From Betaproteobacteria bacterium (GTDB taxonomy: Bacteria; Pseudomonadota; Gammaproteobacteria; Burkholderiales; Casimicrobiaceae), in contig JAAFJA010000006.1 in the NCBI GenBank assembly GCA_013298765.1, forward strand, positions 163,782 through 227,781: 64,000 bases of DNA, written 5' to 3'. The notes under the pieces are model-generated. The model did not search any database. It saw only the letters and a program-made list of their open reading frames with translations, and was not told the origin of the DNA. Below are positions 18,870 through 28,154 of the stretch, piece after piece. The first letter of the stretch is position 1, and every line of letters starts with the position of its first letter. The translations under genes were made by a program, and so were the position numbers.

Positions 18870-19272
18870 CTGAGCACGTACAGAGATACCCGCCCAACAG
18901 GCCGAGGCCCTGTTGCGCAAATATCTAAAGCCGTGCTGTCTCGCGACTCTTAACGCGAATCGCGAGGATTATGTCGGTCGCGCTGCAACCGATTCGTCTG
19001 TACGTCATGCATGAACGTAGCGTGCGACTCAGTACCGATATCTACGTTCATAAATACATTTATAGCCTCTAATTTAATAGGGCTTCACGCATTTTTCATT
19101 GCATTTCTCTTTGACTAATTATTGACCGCTAGCCCCAATTGAATCGTGACTTTCAATGTTGATCTGTTGAAGATCGTGAGGTGCATCGTACGTCGTCGTC
19201 AGTGAACCCATGAGTCGGAGGCACCGTTTCCGACTGCTCACTCGCTATGGCCACAATCCCTGGAGTAATTTT
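18870..19272. other. Intergenic region upstream of the delta-60 repeat genes
   Basis: About 400 bases without a credible gene. It holds the stem-loop at 18895-18915, an A+T-rich stretch at 19040-19125 that is the likely promoter zone, and a clear copy of the recurrent motif (CTAGCCCCAATTGAATC, 19129-19145). The first in-frame ATG (19210) has no ribosome-binding sequence; GGAG at 19262-19265 sets the start at GTG 19273. Confidence 0.55.
18895..18915 (+). terminator. Stem-loop after the kinase gene
   Basis: CAACAGG (18895-18901) pairs with CCTGTTG (18909-18915), 26 bases beyond the kinase stop codon. No U-tract follows, so it may mark transcript end or stability rather than a classic intrinsic terminator. 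Confidence 0.4.
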
Positions 19273-20835
19273 GTGCAGTTTTCATTTTCACGTCGCGATC
19301 TGATTGCGTTTTTTTCAAGCCTCGTCCTCAGTGCACTGTCGGTTAACGCAGGGGCGGCGACCGGAGGCCTCGACCCGTCGTTTAACGGCGGCGTGGTGAC
19401 GGCGTCTCGCTTCCCGATCTCCGACACCAAAATCGCCTTGAGCCGCGATGGCAGTGTGGTCTATCAGGTGTTCCCGTGTCTCAATGCGAGCTCGCAGAGC
19501 ACGTTTTGCGTGTTGGTGGTTGATCGCGACGGCACGTTTATTTCGTCGAACTTCGGCCCGGCCGTGTCGCTCGGAATGGGCGCTGTTTCCGACGTTGCCG
19601 TCGATCCGAATACCGGCGCGTTGATCGCCATGGCATCGTGCAAGCCGTTTCCGGCAGCGCCGCGCGGGATTTGCATCGCACGCTTTCTGAGTAATGGCGA
19701 GCACGATCCGAGTTTTGGATCTGCAACCACCGGATATATCGTGCGAACACCCGACCGCGATTCCCCGCCGGGCCGGCTCGCCATCGCAGCAGACAGCACG
19801 ATTTACGCAACATTTACCTACGCCGATGGCACGATCGCATCGCCGACGAGCTCGGTTCGAATCAATGCCTTCACTGCCGCTGGGCAAACGAACACCACGT
19901 TCAGCAACGGCAGCGTCAGTGTTCCGCGCGTCTTGGCGTCGGTTGGCACCACGAACAATAACGACTTGGCGGGCGACATCATTGTGCTGCCGAACGGCAC
20001 AGTGCTTGCCTTCTACACCTGCCCGGAATCTGGCGGCACTGCACGAGTCTGTGTCGCGAATTTCACTCGTAACGGCACGTTAACCGCCGCCGTTTCTCGG
20101 CTTGCAACATTGTTCGCCGAGGAGGCGAATCGCGTGTTTCTGGTTGCGCCGGAAAGCGGTGCGAACACGTATAGGCTGCTCAGCGCGAGTCTCGCGCCGG
20201 ACAGCAACGGCACAGTTCCTTTCTTTCGTAAGTTCAGCATTGTGGGCGGGGCATTTGGCGCTTACCTCGCTGGCTGGGGCACCTCCCCACAGTCGCTCCC
20301 AGGCTTGTCCGTCCCCTTAAACGCGGGCTTTTCTTCTGCGGCCTGGCGCGAGCCGAGTTTTCATTGGGGCATCGACAAGCGCTTGTACATCGCCTCTTGC
20401 GATGGCGGCGACGGCACGACCTGTGCAACGACGGTTCGCCGCCTTGACACCAATGGCGCGGAATACGACCTCACCTGGGGTGTGGGCGGCGTAGTCAACC
20501 TTTCGAACCAGAGCGCGACCACCCGTCGCCCGTCGATGCAAACGCAAGGCGACGGAAAACTCGTGATCGGCGGACAGAGCGCCATTCTTGCGGGCAACAC
20601 TCGCCTCGTTCGCCTTCAGAACGACACGCTTTCTGCGTCACGCTGCACGATGGACATCGATGGTGACGGGGTCGTCTTGCCAACCACTGACGGCTTGCTG
20701 ATGGCGCGGGTCAGCGCGGGCTTGAGTGGTAGCGCGGTGACAACCGGGGCGTTAGGCGGCAACGCGACCCGCAGCGCATGGGCGGCCATTCGTGATTACC
20801 TTACGATCACTTGTTCGATGAAGGTTGCGCCCTAA
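19273..20835 (+). CDS. Secreted delta-60-repeat protein with dockerin-like C-terminal module
   Basis: A predicted exported beta-propeller-like protein of about 520 residues. Start set at GTG 19273 because GGAG lies 7 bases before it and it gives a compact signal peptide (FSRRDLIAFF..., cleavage near NAGAA) like that of the downstream paralogue; the SRRDLI run could even be a Tat signal. The mature part opens GGLDPSFNGG, the hallmark of delta-60 repeats, and such segments recur (EHDPSFGS, YDLTWGVGG). The last 65 residues form a separate module beginning CTMDIDGDG, with TTDGLL and WAAIRDYL, ending in a second cysteine. The EF-hand-like DxDGDG resembles dockerin calcium loops. The same module ends the next gene product and, in diverged form, the RCC1 protein at 49639. 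Function unknown; probably a surface or secreted protein. Confidence 0.85.
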   Translation: MQFSFSRRDLIAFFSSLVLSALSVNAGAATGGLDPSFNGGVVTASRFPISDTKIALSRDGSVVYQVFPCLNASSQSTFCVLVVDRDGTFISSNFGPAVSLGMGAVSDVAVDPNTGALIAMASCKPFPAAPRGICIARFLSNGEHDPSFGSATTGYIVRTPDRDSPPGRLAIAADSTIYATFTYADGTIASPTSSVRINAFTAAGQTNTTFSNGSVSVPRVLASVGTTNNNDLAGDIIVLPNGTVLAFYTCPESGGTARVCVANFTRNGTLTAAVSRLATLFAEEANRVFLVAPESGANTYRLLSASLAPDSNGTVPFFRKFSIVGGAFGAYLAGWGTSPQSLPGLSVPLNAGFSSAAWREPSFHWGIDKRLYIASCDGGDGTTCATTVRRLDTNGAEYDLTWGVGGVVNLSNQSATTRRPSMQTQGDGKLVIGGQSAILAGNTRLVRLQNDTLSASRCTMDIDGDGVVLPTTDGLLMARVSAGLSGSAVTTGALGGNATRSAWAAIRDYLTITCSMKVAP

Positions 20836-20932
20836 ACTTACGCGCACCGCGATTGGGTCTATGCGCCTGGGTGATACTACGGTCTACGCAGGAACACTCA
20901 CAAACCTTATCTTTAGCTTGGAAACCTAAACG

Positions 20933-22528
20933 ATGAAAGCATTGCTTGCAAATGTTTCGCTGCGCTGGGCCGCCCTGTGGCTCACCGCCGGAATGTTTTC
21001 ATCGACTGCGAACGCCAAACCTGGCGACCTTGACACCGCCTACGGGGGAGACGGAATCGCGACAACGACCCTGCGCGTGCCGCGACTTCCTGACATTGAA
21101 GCGGTGATCGCGGGCGAGAACACACGATTCTTCTTGCCATGTCGGCTCGCCCGCTCGATGGTGACTTATGACAATGTGTGTGATCTCTTGCTATCCAACA
21201 CCGCCATCGTGCTCTCTACGACGGGCATCCCGCCGATCCTCACGAACCTTGGCGTCTCAGGCGTTTTTTCCCACGCCGTTGATCCGCGCAATGGCGATGT
21301 GGTGATCGCCACTCGCTGCGCCCCTAGCTCGCTGTCGACCGACGGTTATTGCATCATGCGCTACAGGGCCGAGGGCGAACTCGACAACAGCTTCAATAAC
21401 GACACGCGTTACTTCTTTTTCCGCGATGGTGCCCCGTCGAACCCGATCGGCAATCCTGGGCAGGTTCACATCGCGCACGATGGACGCATTCGAATCGCAG
21501 GCTCGTGCCCGGTCGCTTCCAGCGAGTCGGGCGACCGGCGCGCATGCGTGATCGGGCTCACGGAGACGGGTTCACCAGACGCCGCATTCAAGAACGGGGC
21601 CGCCGACGGGCTGGTAACGCTCCCGCCGATTAGTGCGACACCACAAGAGCTAGCTAAGGATCTCTTCATCCGACCTGATGGCTCAATCGTGGTGCTCGGC
21701 GCATGCAAAGTCGGCTCCAGTAACTTCGGTTGCATCGGAACACTCACAGCCAACGGCACGGTCAGCCACTGGGCGGCATTCAACTTCTCTGGCGTTGATC
21801 GCGACACGCCGGAGCGCTTGTTCCCGATTGCGCCGAATCAATTCGTCGTCGCCGGCAGCGCGTTTCCAACGCTATCGGCGATCTACCCTGACGGGTTCTA
21901 TCAAGGCATTACCTACAACGGCGGATCGGTGGGTTCACTCCCTGGTTGGGGTGACACGTCGGCGAGCCGCTTTAAGGGCGCGCAATTTCGCTACGGCGTA
22001 AAGTTCTTGTTCGGGCACGACCGAAACATCTATGAAGTCAGTTGGAACGGTGGCGATCCAACAACAACATTTGCCCAGCTACGTAGGGTCAACGGCGATG
22101 GCTCGGGCTACGACCTAGGCTTCGGAAACGACGTCACCGGCGTCGCACAGATCAGCAACCAACAAACCAGACCCGGCGCAGGCTTTGCCATGCGAGCGGA
22201 CGCAAGACTAGTGATCGGCGGCGCGAATTACCCGATCGCATCCCAATTCATCAGCGCGCGATTCAAAAACGGCATCACTAATCAGAACGTGGCGTGCAGT
22301 CTCGACATCGACGGCGACGGGCGATTCCTTGCAACGACCGACGGTCTGCTCGCCGCCCGCATCGCCAACGGCAACAGGGGAACCGCTACGACGCAAAACG
22401 CCATTGGCGCAGGCGCAGCTCGATCCAATTGGGCCGCAATTCGCGATCATCTTTTCTATCGCTGCAGACTTCGTCTAGCGTCTAGCGCCGTAGTCGATCA
22501 ATTAGCAGACGCCGCAGTTTCGCTGTGA
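20933..22528 (+). CDS. Secreted delta-60-repeat protein, tandem paralogue
   Basis: A 531-residue paralogue of the preceding gene product, with the same layout: signal peptide (about 28 residues, ending TANAKPG), the opening repeat GDLDTAYGGDGI, several further delta-60-like blades (ELDNSFNND, YDLGFGND), and the C-terminal module starting CSLDIDGDG with TTDGLL and WAAIRDHL. Its module begins at residue 455, almost the same position as in the paralogue (458). GGAAACC before the ATG serves as ribosome-binding site. Its last codons overlap the next gene in a GTGA arrangement, so the two are translationally coupled. Divergence between the two propellers is high, but the C-terminal module is well conserved, suggesting the module does something specific such as anchoring or calcium-dependent assembly. 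That is inference. Confidence 0.86.
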   Translation: MKALLANVSLRWAALWLTAGMFSSTANAKPGDLDTAYGGDGIATTTLRVPRLPDIEAVIAGENTRFFLPCRLARSMVTYDNVCDLLLSNTAIVLSTTGIPPILTNLGVSGVFSHAVDPRNGDVVIATRCAPSSLSTDGYCIMRYRAEGELDNSFNNDTRYFFFRDGAPSNPIGNPGQVHIAHDGRIRIAGSCPVASSESGDRRACVIGLTETGSPDAAFKNGAADGLVTLPPISATPQELAKDLFIRPDGSIVVLGACKVGSSNFGCIGTLTANGTVSHWAAFNFSGVDRDTPERLFPIAPNQFVVAGSAFPTLSAIYPDGFYQGITYNGGSVGSLPGWGDTSASRFKGAQFRYGVKFLFGHDRNIYEVSWNGGDPTTTFAQLRRVNGDGSGYDLGFGNDVTGVAQISNQQTRPGAGFAMRADARLVIGGANYPIASQFISARFKNGITNQNVACSLDIDGDGRFLATTDGLLAARIANGNRGTATTQNAIGAGAARSNWAAIRDHLFYRCRLRLASSAVVDQLADAAVSL

Positions 22529-23145
22529 ACGGATCTTTCACTACCGTATGGGCGCAAAGCGCGGCTCTGCCGCGCTCAACGTCGACGATCATCGGATTGA
22601 TGTTGATCGCGCTCGCTGCGTTTGCCTTTGCGCGGTGGCGAGCACGCCGGGCTCGGCTGAGCGATACCAGCCAGACGCTGTCGATTGCAGACTCGCGCAT
22701 GAGGCAAACATCGAAAGCGCTTTTCTACGTGGCTGCCGTTGCATCTGCAGTGGCGCTGTTGATTGCGTCGTTTGAAATTCCTCGTTGGATCAACCTGCAG
22801 GATCGACTTGCAACAGACGGCGTGCGCGTGCTCGACGGCCCGGTTGAGCGCAATCAAACGTGGCTGAAGACGGGATCAGGCCGATCGCCAAGCACTCGGA
22901 TGTATGCGATTGAAATAAGCGGTAAACGCTTTGAGTGGCCTGAGGGAAGCGGCGAGCGCGTTGATGCGTTGGTTGAGCCCCAAGGCGGCGGCGTTTTGCG
23001 CGTTGGCAAGCGAGTGCGGGTGCGCTACGTTGACATGGCTGGCCGAAACGAATTGATCTCGATTGAGGCGGAAAACTTGTGTCGCCTGTATCCAAAGTGT
23101 TCTGCGTATTCAGTGTTTGGCTGGCGCTGGGAAGTTAAACAATAA
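22525..23145 (+). CDS. Two-helix membrane protein of unknown function
   Basis: A 206-residue protein starting with GTG that overlaps the preceding stop codon (GTGA). It has two predicted membrane helices (about residues 21-38 and 67-86), then a soluble domain (about 90-206) with RMYAIEISGKRFEWPEG and VGKRVRVRYVDMAGRNELISIE, a pattern seen in small beta-rich domains of hypothetical membrane proteins. The first helix with its following WRARR resembles a helix-plus-basic-tail sorting signal, but it is at the N-terminus of an otherwise normal protein. Coupling to the delta-60 gene suggests a joint role at the cell envelope. I do not recognise the family. Confidence 0.75.
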   Translation: MNGSFTTVWAQSAALPRSTSTIIGLMLIALAAFAFARWRARRARLSDTSQTLSIADSRMRQTSKALFYVAAVASAVALLIASFEIPRWINLQDRLATDGVRVLDGPVERNQTWLKTGSGRSPSTRMYAIEISGKRFEWPEGSGERVDALVEPQGGGVLRVGKRVRVRYVDMAGRNELISIEAENLCRLYPKCSAYSVFGWRWEVKQ

Positions 23146-23154
23146 GTTCGCAGA

Positions 23155-23185
23155 AAGAAAAAGGGCGCTGTGGGCGCCCTTTCTT
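23155..23185. terminator. Bidirectional rho-independent terminator
   Basis: AAGGGCGC (23161-23168) pairs with GCGCCCTT (23174-23181) around a five-base loop, with an A run before and T-rich sequence after. It lies between the convergent ends of the membrane-protein gene (23145) and adk (23205) and can serve both. Confidence 0.85.
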
Positions 23186-23204
23186 GTTTCGCAGCGTGTC
23201 AAGC

Positions 23205-23879
<675 letters not shown>

Positions 23880-24125
23880 TTACTGTAGTCGCGTCGCAAT
23901 TATGACGTGAGTTTTGCGGCGAGCAGGCACTCGACGCACAAAGAGAGTGCGATGTCAGCTCAGTGAAAGGCTGTTTATCTTCATCGCGTTAGCCTTTACT
24001 CAGCTGGGCCTAGGAAAGCATTTCTGCCATTTCGCTATTTGCGCTAACCAAGGTCTAGCCCCAACACAATATGCGTTTCACAGAAAAGGTTTGTTATTGG
24101 ACTTGGATGCTTGCTCGCGCAAATG

Positions 24126-25226
24126 CTAGATTGCGCGGGCAGCCTGTCGGCGCACTTCAATTCGCGGATGAATGAGCGCACGATAGAGCGGCGGAAATAG
24201 CGCCGCGAGGATCATCGTGGCATAGCTTGCAGGCAACTGCGGAGCTTCGGGATGGGAATTGAGCGCGCCAAATGCGCGACCGCCGTGCGCGTGATGATCA
24301 CTGTGTCGCTGGAGGTTAATCAACAGCGCATTGGTGAACCAGCCGCTGTAATCCCACGAATGCTCGTATCGCACGGGTTCGAGCTTGCCGTTTTCATCCT
24401 CGCCGCGCACCAAACCGTAATGTTCGATGTAATCCACTAGCTCCAACTCAATGATCGCAATCACGCTTGCGCCGAAAAATACCGCGAGGCCTGCGATGCC
24501 AGCAGCCGCATACGCCGCGATTGCGATGGCCATGCTCAGCAGGCTCCAATGCAAGTTTTCATTGCGGATGAAGGCCGCCAAGCCGCGAAACCCGCGTCGC
24601 TGAAGTGTCTCCGCCTCGATCCGCCAAGCGTGCCGATACACACCGAGCATTGCCCTCGGAACAAATCTGTAAATTGACTCATTCAACCGGGCGGTCGCAG
24701 GATCGTCATGCGTTGCCACACGCAGATGATGGCCGCGCACATGCTCTACTTTGAAAACGCCGTAGCAAACGCTTGCCAGCAAAACACCTCCTGCGAAACG
24801 CTCTGCCTTATTGTTGCGATGCACTAACTCGTGTGCAATGTTGATGGCGAGTATGCCGCCCACCACACCCAGCGAAACAATGAAGCCAATACGATGGATA
24901 AGCGGCAACTCGCCGAGACGTGGCGCATAGCTGAGCGCCGAAAAGAGTGCAATTAACCAAACCGCGCCACATACCCACGGGATGACTCGAAGCATCGGAT
25001 CGCGCACGAGTCGCATCTGCTCATCAGCGCTGAAATGCGTAGGCACGCGCCCGGCAAACCTATCGACAATGGGCACTAACCCATAGGTGATGATCGTCGC
25101 CCACCAAGTCATCCACTGCAAATGCGGGTGTTCAAATGCACGGTAGATGTCGAACAAGAACGCAACACCCACGGCGGGGGCAAGCCAAAACGAAAATCGA
25201 TATGCGTGAAAGCCAAGTTTCGACAT
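24126..25226 (-). CDS. alkB: Alkane 1-monooxygenase (AlkB-type membrane di-iron hydroxylase)
   Basis: Integral-membrane hydroxylase that oxidises the terminal carbon of medium-chain alkanes or related chains, normally with rubredoxin as electron donor. All AlkB histidine motifs are visible: HELVHR, EHVRGHHLRVATHDDPA, YIEHYGL and LQRHSDHHA, with several membrane helices in the N-terminal half. Length after choosing ATG 25226 is 366 residues, close to other AlkB proteins; the frame also opens at TTG 25244, but without better ribosome-binding sequence. No rubredoxin or rubredoxin reductase gene is next to it, so electron donors must be elsewhere, and the true substrate could be a fatty acid or terpene chain. 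Confidence 0.9.
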   Translation of the reverse strand: MSKLGFHAYRFSFWLAPAVGVAFLFDIYRAFEHPHLQWMTWWATIITYGLVPIVDRFAGRVPTHFSADEQMRLVRDPMLRVIPWVCGAVWLIALFSALSYAPRLGELPLIHRIGFIVSLGVVGGILAINIAHELVHRNNKAERFAGGVLLASVCYGVFKVEHVRGHHLRVATHDDPATARLNESIYRFVPRAMLGVYRHAWRIEAETLQRRGFRGLAAFIRNENLHWSLLSMAIAIAAYAAAGIAGLAVFFGASVIAIIELELVDYIEHYGLVRGEDENGKLEPVRYEHSWDYSGWFTNALLINLQRHSDHHAHGGRAFGALNSHPEAPQLPASYATMILAALFPPLYRALIHPRIEVRRQAARAI

Positions 25227-25360
25227 CGCTCGATTTTCGCGCAAAGCTAGTGACGTCGCAAATTAGTATGTCAGCAGCGCTTTACGAGGCATCAAGAGGC
25301 ATCGAACTTGATGACGGCAAACTTGTCGAACGCGCAAGCCCAGCTGAAAATCTCCGATCC

Positions 25361-25705
25361 ATGCGAACGCTCCCCACCCTCGCGCAGTTTCTCGCTTGCG
25401 GCTTGCTCTCCGCATGCACAATGCAACCGCTCGCGCCGACGCCCGACGTCGCGCGCGTTGCCAAAATCGAGCTAGGTCAGTCGCAATCTTCGGTCGAAAC
25501 CATCATGCAGCGCCCGGGGCGAAAAATCGCCTACCCGTTGCGACCAGAAGCGCCTGTCGAAATTTGGCGCTACGAGGATCACTTTACCTCGCGCTGTTTG
25601 TTCGTGACTTACGACACGAACGACCGTGTGACAGACATTGCGACGTTTGAACGGGAGCGGGATGAGCGCGGAAAGCTTGGAACGCGGCTTTCGGGGAGCT
25701 GTTAG
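25361..25705 (+). CDS. BamE/SmpA-like outer-membrane lipoprotein (small)
   Basis: A 114-residue predicted lipoprotein: signal sequence MRTLPTLAQFLACGLLSAC with lipobox LLSAC (cysteine 19). The mature domain contains IELGQSQSSVETIMQRPGRK, the SmpA/BamE-type fold signature, in which a short helix precedes GxP, and a strand pair with EIWRYEDHF and RCLFVTYDTNDRVTDI. BamE is part of the outer-membrane beta-barrel assembly complex, but single-gene relatives of this fold are common and often of unknown role; the usual bamE neighbour fur is absent. Start set at ATG 25361 because the upstream part of the open frame overlaps alkB antisense and does not resemble coding sequence. Confidence 0.72.
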   Translation: MRTLPTLAQFLACGLLSACTMQPLAPTPDVARVAKIELGQSQSSVETIMQRPGRKIAYPLRPEAPVEIWRYEDHFTSRCLFVTYDTNDRVTDIATFERERDERGKLGTRLSGSC

Positions 25706-25723
25706 CGCAGGTGAGCGGGCGAC

Positions 25724-26350
25724 TCAGACCGGGACGATCTTTACGCGCGGCCAACGCACTGCGTAGTTCTTCGTGTCACATCGAGCTCGGTAGGTCTCAA
25801 CGCTCACTCGCACAGGATTGCGCCGTACCGTCATCGAAAATAAATCATCCAGGCCGTGCGGTGCAATGACACCAATCGTGTCATCTTCCCGCAAAGTCAC
25901 CCCGACACAAGTCGCGTATTCCGGCCATGTCGAAACGGCGTCTTCAAGCGAGTGAAGCGGTTCGACGGCGTGCCCAAAATACTGTTCGAACCACAAGTGA
26001 ACGCCAGCTTGATTGGTGACCTCCCACGGAACATCCGCGCGCTTGGCCCGCAATTGATCGAGTAAGCGCTCGTCGTGCTCGACGCTTAGATGGTTCGAGT
26101 CGAAGTAGGCAACATCCACGTCCGACAACGCCGACACGGAAGGAGAACCCTGCAACGAATCCCACACCAGATTACGAACCGCGCCCGCGCCAATGCACCA
26201 TGATTCAAGTCGCAAATCGCGAACTACGTGGAGCCACGACATGAACTCAGCGGAACGCTCGACGATTTCAACGAGCGACGCGTTTGTAGGCGCAGGCCCG
26301 ACCGCGCAAAGCGACGCCAAGACGTCGCCCACAAAGCGATGCGGAGTCAC
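25724..26350 (-). CDS. Nucleotidyltransferase-fold protein (DUF925 type)
   Basis: A 208-residue protein with segment GAGAVRNLVWDSLQG followed by SDVDVAYFD, the DxD signature of the nucleotidyltransferase-like DUF925 family, and EYATCVGVTLREDD and HGLDDLFSMTVRRNP later, also typical of that family. The acidic residues needed for metal binding are present, but the substrate is unknown. The start is GTG 26350, preceded by AAGGTGG at good spacing. The gene begins 29 bases after the aroC stop codon and is probably co-transcribed with it. Confidence 0.82.
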   Translation of the reverse strand: MTPHRFVGDVLASLCAVGPAPTNASLVEIVERSAEFMSWLHVVRDLRLESWCIGAGAVRNLVWDSLQGSPSVSALSDVDVAYFDSNHLSVEHDERLLDQLRAKRADVPWEVTNQAGVHLWFEQYFGHAVEPLHSLEDAVSTWPEYATCVGVTLREDDTIGVIAPHGLDDLFSMTVRRNPVRVSVETYRARCDTKNYAVRWPRVKIVPV

Positions 26351-26379
26351 GCAGCAGCCACCTTAAGCAAGCTGTGCTT

Positions 26380-27480
26380 CTACGGCTGAACCGGTGGCGT
26401 TTTTACCCGTACACCCGCATTCTGCGCACGATGGCGCAGGGCGTGATCTATCAAAACGATGGCGAGCAACGCTTCGGCAATCGGCGTCGCGCGGATGCCC
26501 ACGCACGGGTCGTGACGGCCGTGCGTGTTGATCGTCACTGCGTTACCCGCTTTGTCGATCGTCTCGCGATCCAGGCGAATCGAACTGGTGGGTTTGATCG
26601 CAATCGACGCGGTGATCGGTTGGCCAGTGGAAATGCCGCCGAGTACGCCACCCGCGTTGTTCGATACGAACTTACCGTCAACGATTTGATCGGAATGCTC
26701 GGTACCGCTCTGCGTGATGCTCGCGAAGCCAGCGCCGATTTCAACGCCTTTCACAGCGTTTAAACCCATCATTGCGTGCGCGATGTCGGCATCAAGGCGA
26801 TCGTATAGCGGCTCGCCCCAGCCGACAGGCGCACCGATGGCTTCAACATAAATTTTCGCGCCGCAACTGTCGCCACTTTTGCGCAGCGCGTCCATGTAGC
26901 TCTCAAGTTCAGCAAGTTTTGGCGAATCGTTGTGGGTCGGCGCGAAAAATGGGTTTTCATTCACAGAGTCCCACGATTCAAACGGAATCTCAACTGCGCC
27001 GATTTGCGAGCAATAGCCGCGCACGGTCACACCAAATTTTTCGCTGAGCCACTTTTTTGCAACCGCACCCGCAGCAACGATGGGCGCGGTGAGCCTTGCC
27101 GACGAACGACCGCCGCCGCGCGGATCACGCTCGCCGTATTTCATCCAATAGGTGTAATCGGCGTGCCCCGGTCGAAAAGTCTCCGCGATGTTGCCGTAAT
27201 CTTTGCTGCGCTGATCCGTATTACGAATCACAATTGCAATCGGCGTCCCCGTGGTCTTGCCTTCGTACACGCCGGAGAGAATTTCTGGAATGTCGTCTTC
27301 CTTGCGCTGCGTGACATGGCGCGACGTCCCTGGCTTGCGCCGATCAAGATCGGGTTGCAAATCTTCTACAGAAAGCGCGAGCCCCGGAGGGCAGCCGTCG
27401 ATCACGCACCCAATCGCAGGCCCGTGCGATTCGCCGAAGGTGGTTACGGAAAAAAGGAGGCCGAGGGTGTTACCAGACAT
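26380..27480 (-). CDS. aroC: Chorismate synthase
   Basis: Last enzyme of the shikimate pathway: converts 5-enolpyruvylshikimate-3-phosphate to chorismate with reduced FMN. 366 residues, normal length. Family signatures [18 protein letters not shown] near the start, [27 protein letters not shown] in the middle (conserved His and Arg residues for FMN and phosphate binding), and [17 protein letters not shown] near the end. The ATG at 27480 lies 3 bases after the stop codon of the antitoxin gene; no separate promoter is possible in that gap, so aroC is transcribed through, or from within, the toxin-antitoxin genes. Confidence 0.98.
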   Translation of the reverse strand: MSGNTLGLLFSVTTFGESHGPAIGCVIDGCPPGLALSVEDLQPDLDRRKPGTSRHVTQRKEDDIPEILSGVYEGKTTGTPIAIVIRNTDQRSKDYGNIAETFRPGHADYTYWMKYGERDPRGGGRSSARLTAPIVAAGAVAKKWLSEKFGVTVRGYCSQIGAVEIPFESWDSVNENPFFAPTHNDSPKLAELESYMDALRKSGDSCGAKIYVEAIGAPVGWGEPLYDRLDADIAHAMMGLNAVKGVEIGAGFASITQSGTEHSDQIVDGKFVSNNAGGVLGGISTGQPITASIAIKPTSSIRLDRETIDKAGNAVTINTHGRHDPCVGIRATPIAEALLAIVLIDHALRHRAQNAGVRVKTPPVQP

Positions 27481-27483
27481 GTC

Positions 27484-27705
27484 TTATTCGCTACCTTCAT
27501 AGCCCAAGCGATCGAGAATACTCAACGCCTTCTTTACGTTGCCTTTCGCTGCACGCGCTTCGAAGCGATTGCGTGCATCGAAATTCGCGAGCGCCACAGT
27601 CGCTAACTCATCCACCAAGCGGTTGACGCTGATCTGTCGGCTCTCAGCGAGCGCTTTCAAGCGATTGTGCTTGTCATCCGGCAAGCGAATTGTCAGTGTC
27701 GACAT
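27484..27705 (-). CDS. Ribbon-helix-helix antitoxin
   Basis: A 73-residue protein with an N-terminal ribbon-helix-helix domain (TLTIRLPDDKHNRLKALAE, then SRQISVNRLVDELATVAL), a DNA-binding fold usual in antitoxins that also repress their own operon, and a basic C-terminal tail likely to bind the toxin. Start chosen at ATG 27705 because GGGAG lies 8 bases before it; an upstream in-frame TTG includes that sequence and is unlikely. The gene overlaps the 3' end of the PIN toxin gene by 13 bases, so the antitoxin follows the toxin, opposite to the commonest order. aroC starts 3 bases after its stop codon. Confidence 0.85.
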   Translation of the reverse strand: MSTLTIRLPDDKHNRLKALAESRQISVNRLVDELATVALANFDARNRFEARAAKGNVKKALSILDRLGYEGSE

Positions 27706-28127
27706 AACAATTTCTCCCAAACTTCTATCGGCGTCAGTATTCGTACGGAAGGAAACTTTAACTCCCCGCGTTTTAGATCACGAAGGTTCTTCGTAACAAT
27801 CGTCTGCGCTTGTGCAGCGAGCGCGAGCTCGATGATGTGATTGTCCGATTCGTCAGGCAAATTCGGTCGCCACGCGAAAAAAACTTCGATCCACTCGCAT
27901 CGCGAAAGAAACGCGTTCAACACAGCTTCCCGCTCCGCTTTCCCAACTTTCGCGGCAAGCCAAAGCTCGTCTCGGGAAAAAACATCCTCATACTCAGCTA
28001 GTAGCGCCGCACCGAAAACAGGTTGCAACTCGTCGACGAGGCATGCGCGAACTACCCTTCGCGACATGCCATTTTCGCTATGGAGAGCCGAAACTAGTAC
28101 GTTTGCGTCGACAACGATTCTTTTCAC
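27693..28127 (-). CDS. PIN-domain toxin (putative ribonuclease)
   Basis: A 144-residue PIN-fold protein. The acidic residues that hold the metal ion are visible: VVDANVLVSAL at the start, E44-E45 in LLAEYEDV, and PDESDNHIIELALAAQA near residue 95, followed by IVTKNLRDLK. This matches the PIN family annotated as a toxin component, whose members cleave RNA when not bound by antitoxin. It is 28 bases downstream of the MFS-acyltransferase gene and overlaps the antitoxin gene. The pair seems to be inserted between two genes that are adjacent neighbours in many Betaproteobacteria (that transporter and aroC). Function of the pair is inferred. Confidence 0.86.
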   Translation of the reverse strand: MKRIVVDANVLVSALHSENGMSRRVVRACLVDELQPVFGAALLAEYEDVFSRDELWLAAKVGKAEREAVLNAFLSRCEWIEVFFAWRPNLPDESDNHIIELALAAQAQTIVTKNLRDLKRGELKFPSVRILTPIEVWEKLLCRH

Positions 28128-28154
28128 GAAGCGATGATAGCACGGGCGCTATCA

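Noticed and set aside
22585-22640. C-terminal sorting signal (PEP-CTERM/IPTL type) read from the start of the 22525 gene
   Set aside because: The helix and basic tail are at the N-terminus and followed by a normal second helix and soluble domain. There is no matching sortase in the window.
23966-23997. Hairpin AAAGGCT/AGCCTTT between adk and alkB
   Set aside because: Seven-base stem with an 18-base loop and no U-tract; too weak to call a terminator.
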